Positions 1 through 7,316 are shown, counted from the first letter of the stretch. The stretch is 15,027 nt of DNA from an uncultured bacterium (GCA_905214615.1 CAJMMX010000058.1:1-15027), one strand, 5' to 3'. Program-made: numbers and translations. The notes: a model not told the origin generated them from the sequence alone.

Positions 1-57
1 TACGCGACCGACGATTGAACGTCAGATTGCCGCTTAGGGGCGTTTGCAGCGTCGAGT

Positions 58-86
58 GGTTACGCGGTTCGTAGAACCGCGTAACC
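58..86 (-). terminator. perfect hairpin just after htpG, possible U-less terminator
   Basis: GGTTACGCGGTTC at 58-70 and GAACCGCGTAACC at 74-86 are exact reverse complements, giving a 13-bp stem with a 3-nt loop. It begins 7 nt beyond the htpG stop codon in the direction of htpG transcription. No T-tract follows on the minus strand, so it is not a classical intrinsic terminator. It could be a U-less terminator, a 3'-end mRNA stabiliser, or a protein-binding palindrome. Bases 1-57 show no gene that I can support. Confidence 0.5.
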
Positions 87-92
87 CCCTAG

Positions 93-2117
93 TTACATAA
101 GCTCGCAAACAGCCGCCGCGAAGGCAACGGGGTCCTCGGGGAGGATGCCCTCGACCAGCAGGGCCTGATCGTAGAGCAAGCCGGAGTACTGCTTGATCTT
201 ATCGGCGTCGCCTGCCTTCTGGGCAGCGACAAGCTTGTCAAAGACCGGGTGCTTGGCGTTGAGCTCGAGCACGCGCTGGCTCTTGGGCATGCCGTCGGGC
301 GCGCCCTCGGGCCCCTTCTGGAGCACCTTCTCCATCTCGAGCGAAAGCGGACCCTCGGTGGTGATGCAGGCGGGAGCGTCAGTCAGACGCGCAGAGACGG
401 CGACCTTCTCGACCTTGTCACCGAGCGCCTCCTTCATGGCGTTAAAGAGATCCTCGTTCTCCTTGGTGGCGTCCTCGGCCTCCTTCTTCTCGTCATCGGT
501 CGCCATGTCAAGATCGCCGGTCGCGACGTTCTTAAGCTCCAGGTGACGATCCTCGACCTCGGGCTCGGCACCATCGGCAACTGCCTTCTCGGCAGCCTCG
601 CGAGCAGCGTCATCCTCGTAGACCTTGGGCATATCGGCAGCCACGTACTCACGCATGGCCTGGAAGGTGAACTCATCCACGTCCTGCGTCAGCAGCAATA
701 CATCGTAGCCGCGGTCGAGCACGCCCTTCACGACGGGCATCTTGGCCAGACGCTCGCGCGAATCGCCGGCGGCATAGTAGATTGCCTTCTGGCCCTCGGG
801 CATGCCCTTGGCATACTCGGCAAGGGTGATCATCTTCTGCTCCTTGGCAGACCAGAACAGCAACAGGTCGGCGAGCTCGTCGGCCTTCATGCCGTAGCTC
901 GAGTAGATGCCGTACTTCAGACCGCGACCAAAGTTCTCAAAGAACTTCTCGTATGCCTCACGGTCGTTGTCGCGCATGTCCTCAAGGTCGGCGGTAATCT
1001 TCTTTTCCACACGCTTGGCGATAGCCTTGAGCTGACGGTTCTGCTGCAGCGTCTCGCGCGAGATGTTGAGCGACACGTCGGCGGAATCCACGACGCCACG
1101 GACAAAGTTGTAGTAGTCGGGCAGCAGGTCGTCGCACTTCTCCATAATCAGCACGTTGGAGCTGTAGAGCGCCAGGCCCTTCTCGTAGTCCTTGCTGTAC
1201 AGATCGAACGGGGCGCGGCCCGGCACAAACAGCAGGGCGTCGTACTCGAGCGTGCCCTCAGCATGGAAGCTGATGGTGCGTGCAGGATCGTCAAAGTCGT
1301 GGAACGTTGACTTGTAGAACTCGTCGTAGTCCTTCTGCTCGACATCGGAGCTGCGCTTTTTCCAGATCGGCGTCATTGAGTTGACGGTCTCGAGCTCCTG
1401 GTAGTCCTCGTACTCGGGCGTGTAGTCATCGCCAGCATCCTCGGGCTTGGGCTTCTGGCGGCTCTTGGACACCATCATCTGAATCGGGTAGCGCACATAG
1501 TTGCTGTACTGCTGAATCAGGCTCTTGAGGCCCCACTCGGTCAGGAAGCGATCGTAGGTCTCGGCCTCGCCGTCGGCGTCGAGCTTCTCGTTCTCGCGCA
1601 GCGTCAGGATGACATCGGTACCGTGCTCAGCACGCTCGCCATCCTCGATGGTGTAGCCCTCAAGACCGTCGGACTCCCAAACGTGGGCGATATCCTCGCC
1701 ATAAGCGCGGCTGACGACCTTCACGTGGCTGGCGACCATAAAGGCGGAGTAGAAACCCACGCCAAACTGACCGATGATGTCGACATCGGAACCCTGCTGC
1801 TCGGCGTTCTCAGTCTTAAACTCCTCGGAGCCGGAATGGGCGATGGTGCCCAGATTGCGCTCAAGCTCCTCGGCGGTCATGCCGATACCGTTATCCGAAA
1901 TGGTGATGGTACGGGCATCTTTATCAAAGGAAACACGAATAGCCAGGTCGCCCTGGTCGAGCTTGACGCTCGGGTCCTGCAGGCTCTTAAAGTTGAGCTT
2001 GTCGACGGCGTCGCTCGCGTTGGAGATAAGCTCGCGCAGGAAGATTTCCTTATTGGTGTAGATGGAGTTGATCATGAGGTCGAGCAGTTTTTTGCTCTCG
2101 GTCTTAAATTGACGCAT
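93..2117 (-). CDS. htpG: molecular chaperone HtpG (bacterial Hsp90)
   Basis: This is a cytoplasmic ATP-dependent chaperone that clamps late-folding client proteins as a homodimer. The 674-aa product carries the full GHKL nucleotide-binding domain at its N terminus: catalytic Glu29, Asn33 and Asp36 in the N-box, DNGIGM at 75-80, and the glycine-rich lid motif GQFGVGF at 116-122. The middle domain keeps the NISRETLQ segment with the conserved Arg. A charged, Glu/Asp/Lys-rich stretch precedes the C-terminal dimerisation region, which makes the protein somewhat longer than the roughly 620-aa E. coli homologue. The ATG at 2117 is preceded by AAAGGA five to six bases upstream, and the protein starts at the family's usual MRQF-type N terminus. 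It appears to be monocistronic. No CIRCE or HAIR heat-shock operator is visible. An inverted repeat and a leader terminator upstream may control it instead. Confidence 0.97.
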   Translation of the reverse strand: MRQFKTESKKLLDLMINSIYTNKEIFLRELISNASDAVDKLNFKSLQDPSVKLDQGDLAIRVSFDKDARTITISDNGIGMTAEELERNLGTIAHSGSEEFKTENAEQQGSDVDIIGQFGVGFYSAFMVASHVKVVSRAYGEDIAHVWESDGLEGYTIEDGERAEHGTDVILTLRENEKLDADGEAETYDRFLTEWGLKSLIQQYSNYVRYPIQMMVSKSRQKPKPEDAGDDYTPEYEDYQELETVNSMTPIWKKRSSDVEQKDYDEFYKSTFHDFDDPARTISFHAEGTLEYDALLFVPGRAPFDLYSKDYEKGLALYSSNVLIMEKCDDLLPDYYNFVRGVVDSADVSLNISRETLQQNRQLKAIAKRVEKKITADLEDMRDNDREAYEKFFENFGRGLKYGIYSSYGMKADELADLLLFWSAKEQKMITLAEYAKGMPEGQKAIYYAAGDSRERLAKMPVVKGVLDRGYDVLLLTQDVDEFTFQAMREYVAADMPKVYEDDAAREAAEKAVADGAEPEVEDRHLELKNVATGDLDMATDDEKKEAEDATKENEDLFNAMKEALGDKVEKVAVSARLTDAPACITTEGPLSLEMEKVLQKGPEGAPDGMPKSQRVLELNAKHPVFDKLVAAQKAGDADKIKQYSGLLYDQALLVEGILPEDPVAFAAAVCELM

Positions 2118-2147
2118 GTGCAGTCCTTTCGCGCTACCCCCGTCCGC

Positions 2148-2172
2148 AAAAACGGCCCGGTTGCCCGAGCCG
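2148..2172 (-). terminator. intrinsic terminator in the htpG leader (possible attenuator)
   Basis: On the minus strand an 8-bp stem (CGGCTCGG paired with CCGGGCCG, one G-U pair) closes a GCAA tetraloop and is followed directly by five T residues. It lies between the acetyltransferase stop (2320) and the htpG start (2117). Only about 30 bp separate the T-run from htpG and I see no -10 there, so htpG transcription should pass through this site. It therefore either ends the upstream operon leakily or works as an attenuator. Confidence 0.7.
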
Positions 2173-2203
2173 CATCGCAGACCTGCTATGTTCAGACTTA
2201 GAT

Positions 2204-2232
2204 TTTATAACCCATTAGCGCGCATATATACA
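2204..2232 (-). promoter_or_regulatory. candidate htpG promoter
   Basis: A TATAAA -10 (minus strand, 2209-2204) lies 17 bp from a weak TGTATA -35 (2232-2227). The start would be near 2197, giving a leader of about 80 nt that includes the terminator hairpin. The -10 match is good and the -35 match poor, so an activator or an alternative sigma factor is possible. Confidence 0.35.
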
Positions 2233-2255
2233 TACGGAATCGAAAAACTGTATGT
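2230..2255. promoter_or_regulatory. inverted repeat upstream of htpG, operator candidate
   Basis: ACATACGG at 2230-2237 and CTGTATGT at 2248-2255 form 8-bp arms (7 of 8 paired) around a 10-bp A-rich spacer. It overlaps or sits just upstream of the candidate -35. It resembles neither CIRCE (TTAGCACTC arms) nor the HspR HAIR site. A regulator-binding role is inferred from symmetry and position only. Confidence 0.35.
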
Positions 2256-2281
2256 CCAAACGCTCTGATGCGCCAATTGCC

Positions 2282-2321
2282 AAGGAGTGTCCCCGACTGC
2301 CGGCAGGAAAGGAACGTCCCT
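2282..2321. repeat. small repeat with central palindrome, REP-like
   Basis: AAGGAGTGTCCCC (2282-2294) and AAGGAACGTCCCT (2309-2321) are imperfect direct copies (10 of 13 identical) flanking a perfect 10-bp palindrome CTGCCGGCAG (2297-2306). The right copy overlaps the acetyltransferase stop codon. A related phrase, AGGGACAGATTTTAG, lies at 2849-2863 over the phosphatase stop codon. GGGAC-containing intergenic repeats of this kind occur in families in many genomes, but genome-wide repetition cannot be shown from this window. Confidence 0.4.
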
Positions 2322-2820
2322 ATCTGCCATCTACGCGCTTGGCCATCCAAGCATGGGGCTGGCCCTCGTCTTCGTAGTCCACCGGGGCAATCTGCGTGTA
2401 ACCCGCCTTGGCATAGAGCGGCAGCACGTATTCCTGCGCATGCAGCTTAATGAGCTTGGCGCCGGCATCACGCGCGCACGTATCACTGGCCTCGACAATC
2501 TTGCTCGCCAAACCGCGACGGCGCATGCTCGGCAGCACGGCCACGCGCCCCATAATGTAGGTCTCCCCCGCCGCGACGCCTTCGTCCAAGTCGCACGCCG
2601 GCGACACCGGAGCCTCTGCGTCAGCTGCGCGCTCGAGTTCTTCGGGAAACACGCGCGAGCAACCGGCAAGCTCACCGTCTACATAGAGCGTCACATGAAT
2701 GCAGTTCGGATCCTCGTCGATAGCGTCAAACTCATTCTCGTAGCCCTGCTCGTCCATAAAAACGACGCGGCGCACCAACGCCGCGTCATCAAAGCATCCC
2801 GTCTTAAGTTGGATATCCAT
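2320..2820 (-). CDS. GNAT-family N-acetyltransferase
   Basis: This 166-aa cytoplasmic enzyme probably transfers an acetyl group from acetyl-CoA to an unknown amine. The N terminus has the VR-x-x-V-F-x-x-E-Q pattern (residues 16-25) seen in YjcF/ElaA-type GNATs. The acetyl-CoA-binding motif A lies at about 91-106, with the pyrophosphate loop R-R-R-G-L-A at 100-105. The Y-x-K-x-G-Y element near the C terminus is typical of the fold. I chose the ATG at 2820, which has AAAGGG five bases upstream, over an in-frame TTG at 2838. It is the last gene of the polysaccharide-control cluster, 39 bp after the phosphatase, and may only be co-transcribed. The substrate cannot be read from the sequence. Confidence 0.85.
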   Translation of the reverse strand: MDIQLKTGCFDDAALVRRVVFMDEQGYENEFDAIDEDPNCIHVTLYVDGELAGCSRVFPEELERAADAEAPVSPACDLDEGVAAGETYIMGRVAVLPSMRRRGLASKIVEASDTCARDAGAKLIKLHAQEYVLPLYAKAGYTQIAPVDYEDEGQPHAWMAKRVDGR

Positions 2821-2848
2821 GGCTGCCCTTTCATTCAATGCGAACGTT

Positions 2849-2863
2849 AGGGACAGATTTTAG
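2849..2863. repeat. GGGAC-type short repeat remnant over a stop codon
   Basis: AGGGACAGATTTTAG reads on the plus strand between the phosphatase and acetyltransferase genes and includes the phosphatase stop codon. It shares the GGGAC core with the larger element at 2282-2321. It is too short to classify alone. Confidence 0.25.
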
Positions 2864-3510
2864 CGAAAATGAGCTCCGCGCACGCTAAACTTCGCGCGAG
2901 CCTTCGCCAGGCAATCGTAATGACCCACGTTATGGGCATCGCTCGCGATGAAGCTGTACAGGTTCTGATCGAACAGGCGCTGTGCCGGCTTTTTCTCGCG
3001 ACCAAAGCGACCGCCGGCAATAAAGTCCGCCGAAGCCTGCAGCTTGCAGCCCATATCGACCAGGCGCTCCGCCACGCTTACATCCTTTTGAACCGCACGA
3101 TAGCGCTCAGGATGAGCGATGATCACCTGGTAGCCACGGCACTGCAAATCGTAAATCGTGTTCTCGTACTCTCTAAACGCATACGCATCGGCATGCGTCG
3201 AAAGCTCGAGCAGAAACTCGTTGGTCCCATCGAAATGCAAGTGATCCGCGGCATCGATACCAAGCTCAACGAGCTTTCGATGGTTGACCTCGAAGCCCAT
3301 CTGGAGCGGAAAACCGTCAGCGTTATCGCGCAGCAGCTCAAAGGCATCCCACATCTTGTCGTAATCAAAATAGGGATCACGGCAGTGAGGAGTGCAAACG
3401 ATTCTGGTTACACCGGCCCGCTTGGCAGCCTCGAGCATCGCCAAGCTCTCTTCGAGATCGGCGGCGCCGTCGTCTACACCCGGCAAGATATGGCAATGAA
3501 TGTCACGCAT
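2860..3510 (-). CDS. CpsB/YwqE-type protein-tyrosine phosphatase (PHP family)
   Basis: This is a metal-dependent phosphatase that removes phosphate from the tyrosine tail of the partner kinase. The 216-aa protein shows the PHP metal ligands in order: H5-x-H7 within the opening MRDIHCHILPG, the D13-D14-G15 loop, TPH at 40-42, E74, H106, AHPERY from 132, and SDAHN at 190-194. The start is the ATG at 3510, confirmed because the family begins with this HxH motif. It lies 17 bp after the kinase stop, so the two are almost certainly co-translated from one mRNA. The protein is shorter than typical CpsB proteins (about 240 aa or more) and ends soon after SDAHN. The missing C-terminal helix coincides with a short repeat over the stop codon. 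Metal ligands appear intact, so activity is likely. Symbols such as cpsB, ywqE and wzb are used loosely, so none is given. Confidence 0.9.
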   Translation of the reverse strand: MRDIHCHILPGVDDGAADLEESLAMLEAAKRAGVTRIVCTPHCRDPYFDYDKMWDAFELLRDNADGFPLQMGFEVNHRKLVELGIDAADHLHFDGTNEFLLELSTHADAYAFREYENTIYDLQCRGYQVIIAHPERYRAVQKDVSVAERLVDMGCKLQASADFIAGGRFGREKKPAQRLFDQNLYSFIASDAHNVGHYDCLAKARAKFSVRGAHFR

Positions 3511-3527
3511 AGGTCAGCCTTAATCAA

Positions 3528-4265
3528 CTAAACGTTTGCTCGGTTGGTGAAGATGCCCTTTTTGGAAGTGCCCTGATCGTCGGAGCCCTTCTTAACCTTC
3601 TTACCGTCCTTGGTGTAGTAAGAATAGTAGTACTCGCTGGTCTCGGTCTCACAGTAATTCATGACGGTACCGATGAGCTTGACCTTCTCGGACTTCTTAA
3701 GCTGACCGATGGCGTTGAGCGCCTCCTCGCGCTTGGTGAAATCCTCACGCACGACAAAAAGCGCACCGTCGGTCAGACTTGCGATCTCGGCAGCATCGAT
3801 GAAGGTGCCGACCGGGGGAGCATCGAAGATGACGTACTGGAACTTGGCGGACAGTGCCTTTACCAGCTTGGCAAAGCGATGGGAGACGATGATGTCGGCA
3901 GGATTGGGAATGTGCGGCTCGGCATCGAGGAAGTAGAAGTTCTTCTGACCCGTCTCGACAATCGCCTGGTCGATAGAAACCTGCTCGGACAGGACTGCAT
4001 AGAGTCCGCCGCGGGAGCGGACGCCGAGCATATCGGCAAGGGACCTGCGACGCATATCAGCCTCGACCAGCAGGACACTCTTGCCGCTCGTGGCGATTGC
4101 CTGAGCAAGGTTAATGGAAACCGTAGACTTGCCCTCGTTGGGAATCGAGGAGGTAACGGTGATGGTGCGAATGGGGTCGTCCACGCTCGCAAAGCGGATA
4201 TTGGCCAGAAGGGTCTTGGCGGCATTCTGTACAACGAGCTTATCGGTGTTCTTTGCCTTAGCCAT
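3528..4265 (-). CDS. CpsD/CapB-type bacterial tyrosine kinase (BY-kinase)
   Basis: This cytoplasmic P-loop kinase autophosphorylates on a C-terminal tyrosine cluster when docked to its membrane partner and thereby controls exopolysaccharide polymerisation and export. The 245-aa product has Walker A S-x-x-P-N-E-G-K-S-T (39-48), Walker A' LLVEADMRR (65-73, with Glu68 where Asp is usual), the N-P-A-D motif at 121-124 and Walker B VIFDAPPVG (145-153). The tail has tyrosines at 212-214 and 216-217, followed by a Lys-rich end. The ATG at 4265 lies 2 bp after the stop of the co-polymerase, with an AAAGGTGG ribosome site inside the end of that gene. In Gram-positives the kinase and its membrane activator are separate proteins, and that is the arrangement here. 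Confidence 0.92.
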   Translation of the reverse strand: MAKAKNTDKLVVQNAAKTLLANIRFASVDDPIRTITVTSSIPNEGKSTVSINLAQAIATSGKSVLLVEADMRRRSLADMLGVRSRGGLYAVLSEQVSIDQAIVETGQKNFYFLDAEPHIPNPADIIVSHRFAKLVKALSAKFQYVIFDAPPVGTFIDAAEIASLTDGALFVVREDFTKREEALNAIGQLKKSEKVKLIGTVMNYCETETSEYYYSYYTKDGKKVKKGSDDQGTSKKGIFTNRANV

Positions 4266-4267
4266 GC

Positions 4268-4924
4268 CTATTTACCACCTTTCATAGCCGGAATTCGGCC
4301 AACAACGGGAATACCCAGGAGCTCTTCTGCCTCTTCGGCACCGCGGATGCGGGTATTGAGCATGTCTGCCAAAACGACATAGGCAACTGCGATAAAGATA
4401 CCGGCGAGGAACGCGACGGCAATATACAGCGTACGCTTGGGGCCGCTGGGGGCTTCGGGGGTCTTGGCCTCGTCGATAACGTTGATGCTCTGGGCAGCGC
4501 CGACGTTCTGAGCGACCGTACTCACCGAGCTGGCAATGGCCTTTGCGACCTCAGCCGTCTCCTTGGCATCGGTACCGGTAACCGAAAGCGTAATGACACG
4601 CGTGGTGGTCTCGGAGGAAACAGACACCTTGTAGTCATCCAGATCGGTGAGGCCCAGTTCTTTGGCGGCGCCGCTCTTAACGCTATCGCTATCAAGCAGC
4701 GTGGCGATATCGTTGGAAAGCATCTGGCTCGCCGAGAGATCGTTGTAGCTCATCTGACCGCTATCGTCGGTCTTGGCGAGAATGTACATGCTCGTCGTCG
4801 CGGTATAGGTGTTGTCCATCGCAACGAAGGACACGATGCCCATGGCGATCGCGCAGACCACCGGAAGGGTGATGACCAGCTTGAGGTGCTTTTTCAGCAG
4901 CTGGAACAGTTCGAGAAGGGTCAT
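4268..4924 (-). CDS. Wzz/CpsC-type polysaccharide co-polymerase, kinase activator
   Basis: This membrane protein sets polysaccharide chain length and activates the adjacent tyrosine kinase. The 218-aa product begins with a short cytoplasmic segment and a first transmembrane helix at about 14-36. An extracellular Thr/Ser-rich domain follows, then a Pro-rich P-E-A-P-S-G-P stretch and a second helix at about 166-187. It ends in a cytoplasmic tail of about 30 residues with the E-E-L-L-G-I-P-V-V-G-R-I-P pattern typical of CpsC tails, which contact the kinase. It lacks the kinase domain fused in Gram-negative Wzc. The ATG at 4924 has AAAGG eight bases upstream. It is first in the cluster co-polymerase, kinase, phosphatase, acetyltransferase. 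Confidence 0.9.
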   Translation of the reverse strand: MTLLELFQLLKKHLKLVITLPVVCAIAMGIVSFVAMDNTYTATTSMYILAKTDDSGQMSYNDLSASQMLSNDIATLLDSDSVKSGAAKELGLTDLDDYKVSVSSETTTRVITLSVTGTDAKETAEVAKAIASSVSTVAQNVGAAQSINVIDEAKTPEAPSGPKRTLYIAVAFLAGIFIAVAYVVLADMLNTRIRGAEEAEELLGIPVVGRIPAMKGGK

Positions 4925-5002
4925 GCAGCTTGCCTTTCATTTCCCCAGTTCGGATTGACAAAACTGTCCGTATGTTATCGCATCTTTTTACCGAGACCAA
5001 AC

Positions 5003-5033
5003 TCTATACATAAGAAACAGGCTCTCCTGTAAA
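5003..5033 (-). promoter_or_regulatory. candidate promoter of the tyrosine-kinase operon
   Basis: On the minus strand TTTACA (5033-5028) and TATAGA (5008-5003) are separated by 19 bp, longer than ideal. A 14-bp inverted repeat, ACAGG and CCTGT around a 4-nt loop (5017-5030), overlaps the -35 side and could be an operator. A second weak option is TAACAT nearer the gene. The region 4925-5119 holds no gene that I can see. Confidence 0.3.
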
Positions 5034-5065
5034 AATGACGGAAGCAATCGTAAAATTGCACAACA

Positions 5066-5094
5066 ACGCCGCACCCGAAAGTCCGATGCGGCGT
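5066..5094 (-). terminator. terminator-like hairpin after the PhoR-like kinase
   Basis: ACGCCGCA (5066-5073) and TGCGGCGT (5087-5094) form an 8-bp perfect stem with a 13-nt loop, 25 bp beyond the histidine kinase stop. On the minus strand the following bases are TTG-rich rather than a clean T-run. It is a plausible though weak terminator separating the phosphate module from the polysaccharide-control operon. Confidence 0.5.
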
Positions 5095-5119
5095 CCACAT
5101 CAATATCTATGTTGTATCG

Positions 5120-6544
5120 CTATGCGAATGGCTCGTCCTGCTGTATGGGAAACGTCACCGTAATGGTGGTTCCCACGCCCAACTCGCTCGACAGATCGAG
5201 CGTGGCGTGATGATACAGGGCCGCATGTTTGACAATGGCAAGCCCCAGGCCGGTTCCGCCGCGTGCCTTGGATCTACTCTTGTCCACGCGATAGAACCGC
5301 TCAAATACCTTGCCATGTTCTTCAGGCGCGATACCGATTCCCGTGTCGGCGACCGCGAGGAACGGATGACCTTCGTCGTTGGTGCCGCACTGCAGCGCAA
5401 CCATACCGCCGGGTCGATTGTAGCGGATGGCGTTGCTTGCCAGATTGTAGATGAGCTCGTCAATCAAGCGCGACACGCCTTCGATGACCACAGGCTTGGT
5501 CTCATGACTTATCGTCACATTCGCTTGACGGGCGACCTGTTCAAGACGCTGCTCAACCGTATAGATGGCACGCGAGAGCTCAATAGGCTCCGTGGACCCA
5601 ATGGGCACCGCCTCGCCCTCAGTCGCACGCTCGGCCTCGTCCAAGTTAGACAGCATAAGGATATCGTTGACAAGCGCTGCCAAGCGGCCCGCCTCACGAT
5701 AGATACGACCGCCAAAGTTGCGCAGGTCATCCTCGCCCTCAACCATGCCGTTTGCGATGAGCTCGGCATAGCCCGAAATCGCCGTAAGCGGCGTCTTGAG
5801 CTCATGGGTGATATTCGCCGTGAACTCGCGGCGCATACGGTCGTTGTCCGCTAGCACCGCCATTTGGCGCTTGAGTTCCTGGCGCTGCGACTCGATACGC
5901 TCAAGCATGGGGACCATCTCGGCATAGGCGTGCTCATAGCTACGGCGCGGGTGGTCCAAATCCACCTCTTGCAACGGCGCGATGATGGCACGGGACTCGC
6001 GGCGCGCCATGAAAAACGAGAGTACCGCACCCGCTGCTGCGATAAGCAGCATCGGCGCCACCATCGACAGCAAAATCGCCGCAACGCCAGGCTGGGCCTG
6101 CGCCAAGCGGACAACCTGGCCGTTATCAAGGGCGACGGCGCGATACAGCATAATCTCGTCGAGCGTAGAGCTTGCGCGCTCCGCGGAACCCGAACCACTC
6201 TCAAAGGCCTCGATGACCTCGGGGCGATCGCCATGGTTGGGCAGTGTGGAAGGCGACGCCTCGTTGTCGTAGGCAACCGATCCATCCTTGTTAATCAGCG
6301 TGATGCGTAAGTCCTCGCGATCGAGGCTACGCAAGAACGGGATGGGCTCCTGCTGCTCGTCGAGGGCGGCAGCAATGAGCTCGGTTTCCTGCGCCAGATT
6401 GGCACTCGTGGCATCCGCCAAGGTGTTTTGCACAAAGAACGCACCCAGCACCGTAAACGCCACGATAACCGCCATGGCGCAAACAAAGATCGTCACAAAA
6501 ACGCGGTGCGATAGCGTTTGTTTTCCCTGGGGGGCGAAGACCAC
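5120..6544 (-). CDS. phoR: PhoR-like sensor histidine kinase
   Basis: This membrane kinase phosphorylates the response regulator encoded just upstream. The 474-aa product has TM1 at about 15-38, an extracytoplasmic domain at 40-150 and TM2 at about 154-178. A linker leads to a HisKA domain with the phospho-accepting His247 in T-H-E-L-K-T-P-L. The HATPase domain follows, with N-box asparagines 368 and 371, G1 DTGIGI at 400-405, F-box F-E-R-F-Y-R at 414-419 and G2 GTGLGL at 430-435. It starts at a GTG (6544) only 3 bp after the regulator stop, with GGAGGAG as ribosome site inside the end of that gene, so the pair is translationally coupled. The PhoR assignment rests on kinase type and the pstB-regulator neighbourhood. 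Sensing of something other than phosphate status is possible. Confidence 0.85.
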   Translation of the reverse strand: MVFAPQGKQTLSHRVFVTIFVCAMAVIVAFTVLGAFFVQNTLADATSANLAQETELIAAALDEQQEPIPFLRSLDREDLRITLINKDGSVAYDNEASPSTLPNHGDRPEVIEAFESGSGSAERASSTLDEIMLYRAVALDNGQVVRLAQAQPGVAAILLSMVAPMLLIAAAGAVLSFFMARRESRAIIAPLQEVDLDHPRRSYEHAYAEMVPMLERIESQRQELKRQMAVLADNDRMRREFTANITHELKTPLTAISGYAELIANGMVEGEDDLRNFGGRIYREAGRLAALVNDILMLSNLDEAERATEGEAVPIGSTEPIELSRAIYTVEQRLEQVARQANVTISHETKPVVIEGVSRLIDELIYNLASNAIRYNRPGGMVALQCGTNDEGHPFLAVADTGIGIAPEEHGKVFERFYRVDKSRSKARGGTGLGLAIVKHAALYHHATLDLSSELGVGTTITVTFPIQQDEPFA

Positions 6545-6547
6545 GGG

Positions 6548-7276
6548 TTACTCCTCCGATGCGGTGGACGCGGTGTCGTCACCTTCGGCACCATCACCGG
6601 CAGAAGGCTCAGCCAAGCGGTAGCCCACGCCGCGCACGGTCTCGATGGCGCTGGCATGCTCGCCCAGTTTTTGGCGAAGCGTCTGCACGTGCACGTCAAC
6701 GGTGCGCGAACCGCCGTCGAAGTCCCAGCCCCACACGCTCTGCAGCAACGACTCGCGGGTAAAGACCACGCCGGGCTTGCGCATGAGATACTCAAGCAGG
6801 TCGAACTCGCGCAGGGTGAGCTTAAGCGGCTCGCCGGCAACGGTCACCTCGCGATGGCTGGGCGAGAGCACGATGTCGCCCACACTGAGCACATCGCTCG
6901 CCTGCTTGACCATGCCGCCGCGACGCAGCAGTGCGCGGCAACGGCTCGCAAGCTCCATGAGCGAAAACGGCTTAGTCAGGTAATCGTCGGCACCGCCATC
7001 GAGCGCCATCACCTTGTCGAGCTCGGTGTCCTTGGCAGTAAGCATCATGATGGGCACCGTCGCCGTCAGGCGGTCGGCGCGCAGGCGACGCATAATCGCC
7101 AAACCATCGGTATCGGGCAGCATGATGTCGAGCAGGACGGCATCGGGTACCCGTCGCGCCACGGCGGCCTTAAACTCGCCGTCGCACGAAAAGCCCTCGG
7201 CCTCGATTCCCTGCTTGCGCAGCGCATAGACCGTCAAATCCCTGATGTTGTCATCGTCCTCGACGTAGTAGATCAT
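6548..7276 (-). CDS. phoB: PhoB/PhoP-like OmpR-family response regulator
   Basis: This DNA-binding regulator has a receiver domain (acidic pocket E6-D7-D8, phospho-acceptor Asp50, Thr80, Lys102) and a C-terminal winged helix of the OmpR/PhoB type ending in the R-G-V-G-Y-R-L signature. I place the start at the ATG at 7276, because AAAGGGG lies six bases upstream and this gives the usual short N terminus MIYYVEDD (242 aa). An in-frame ATG at 7300 would add eight residues without a better ribosome site. It lies 64 bp after pstB and 3 bp before the kinase. That gap contains a perfect 14-bp palindrome. The phosphate-starvation role is inferred from the pstB neighbour. Confidence 0.88.
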   Translation of the reverse strand: MIYYVEDDDNIRDLTVYALRKQGIEAEGFSCDGEFKAAVARRVPDAVLLDIMLPDTDGLAIMRRLRADRLTATVPIMMLTAKDTELDKVMALDGGADDYLTKPFSLMELASRCRALLRRGGMVKQASDVLSVGDIVLSPSHREVTVAGEPLKLTLREFDLLEYLMRKPGVVFTRESLLQSVWGWDFDGGSRTVDVHVQTLRQKLGEHASAIETVRGVGYRLAEPSAGDGAEGDDTASTASEE

Positions 7277-7316
7277 GTTGAACCCCTTTGCGGCCGGCAT
7301 GACCGCATCTTAACCC

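Noticed and set aside
249..1310. 353-aa open frame on the plus strand opposite htpG
   Set aside because: It is a shadow of htpG: the htpG protein is unmistakable on the other strand, and the shadow has no ribosome site and a low-complexity Leu/Val/His composition typical of antisense GC-rich frames.
2118..2319. CIRCE or HAIR heat-shock operator before htpG
   Set aside because: I looked for TTAGCACTC-N9-GAGTGCTAA and CTTGAGT-N7-ACTCAAG patterns. Neither is present; only an unrelated inverted repeat is.
6544..6550. Possible fusion or frameshift between the PhoB-like and PhoR-like genes
   Set aside because: The regulator has a proper stop and the kinase a GTG start 3 bp later with a GGAGGAG ribosome site. 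This is ordinary translational coupling.
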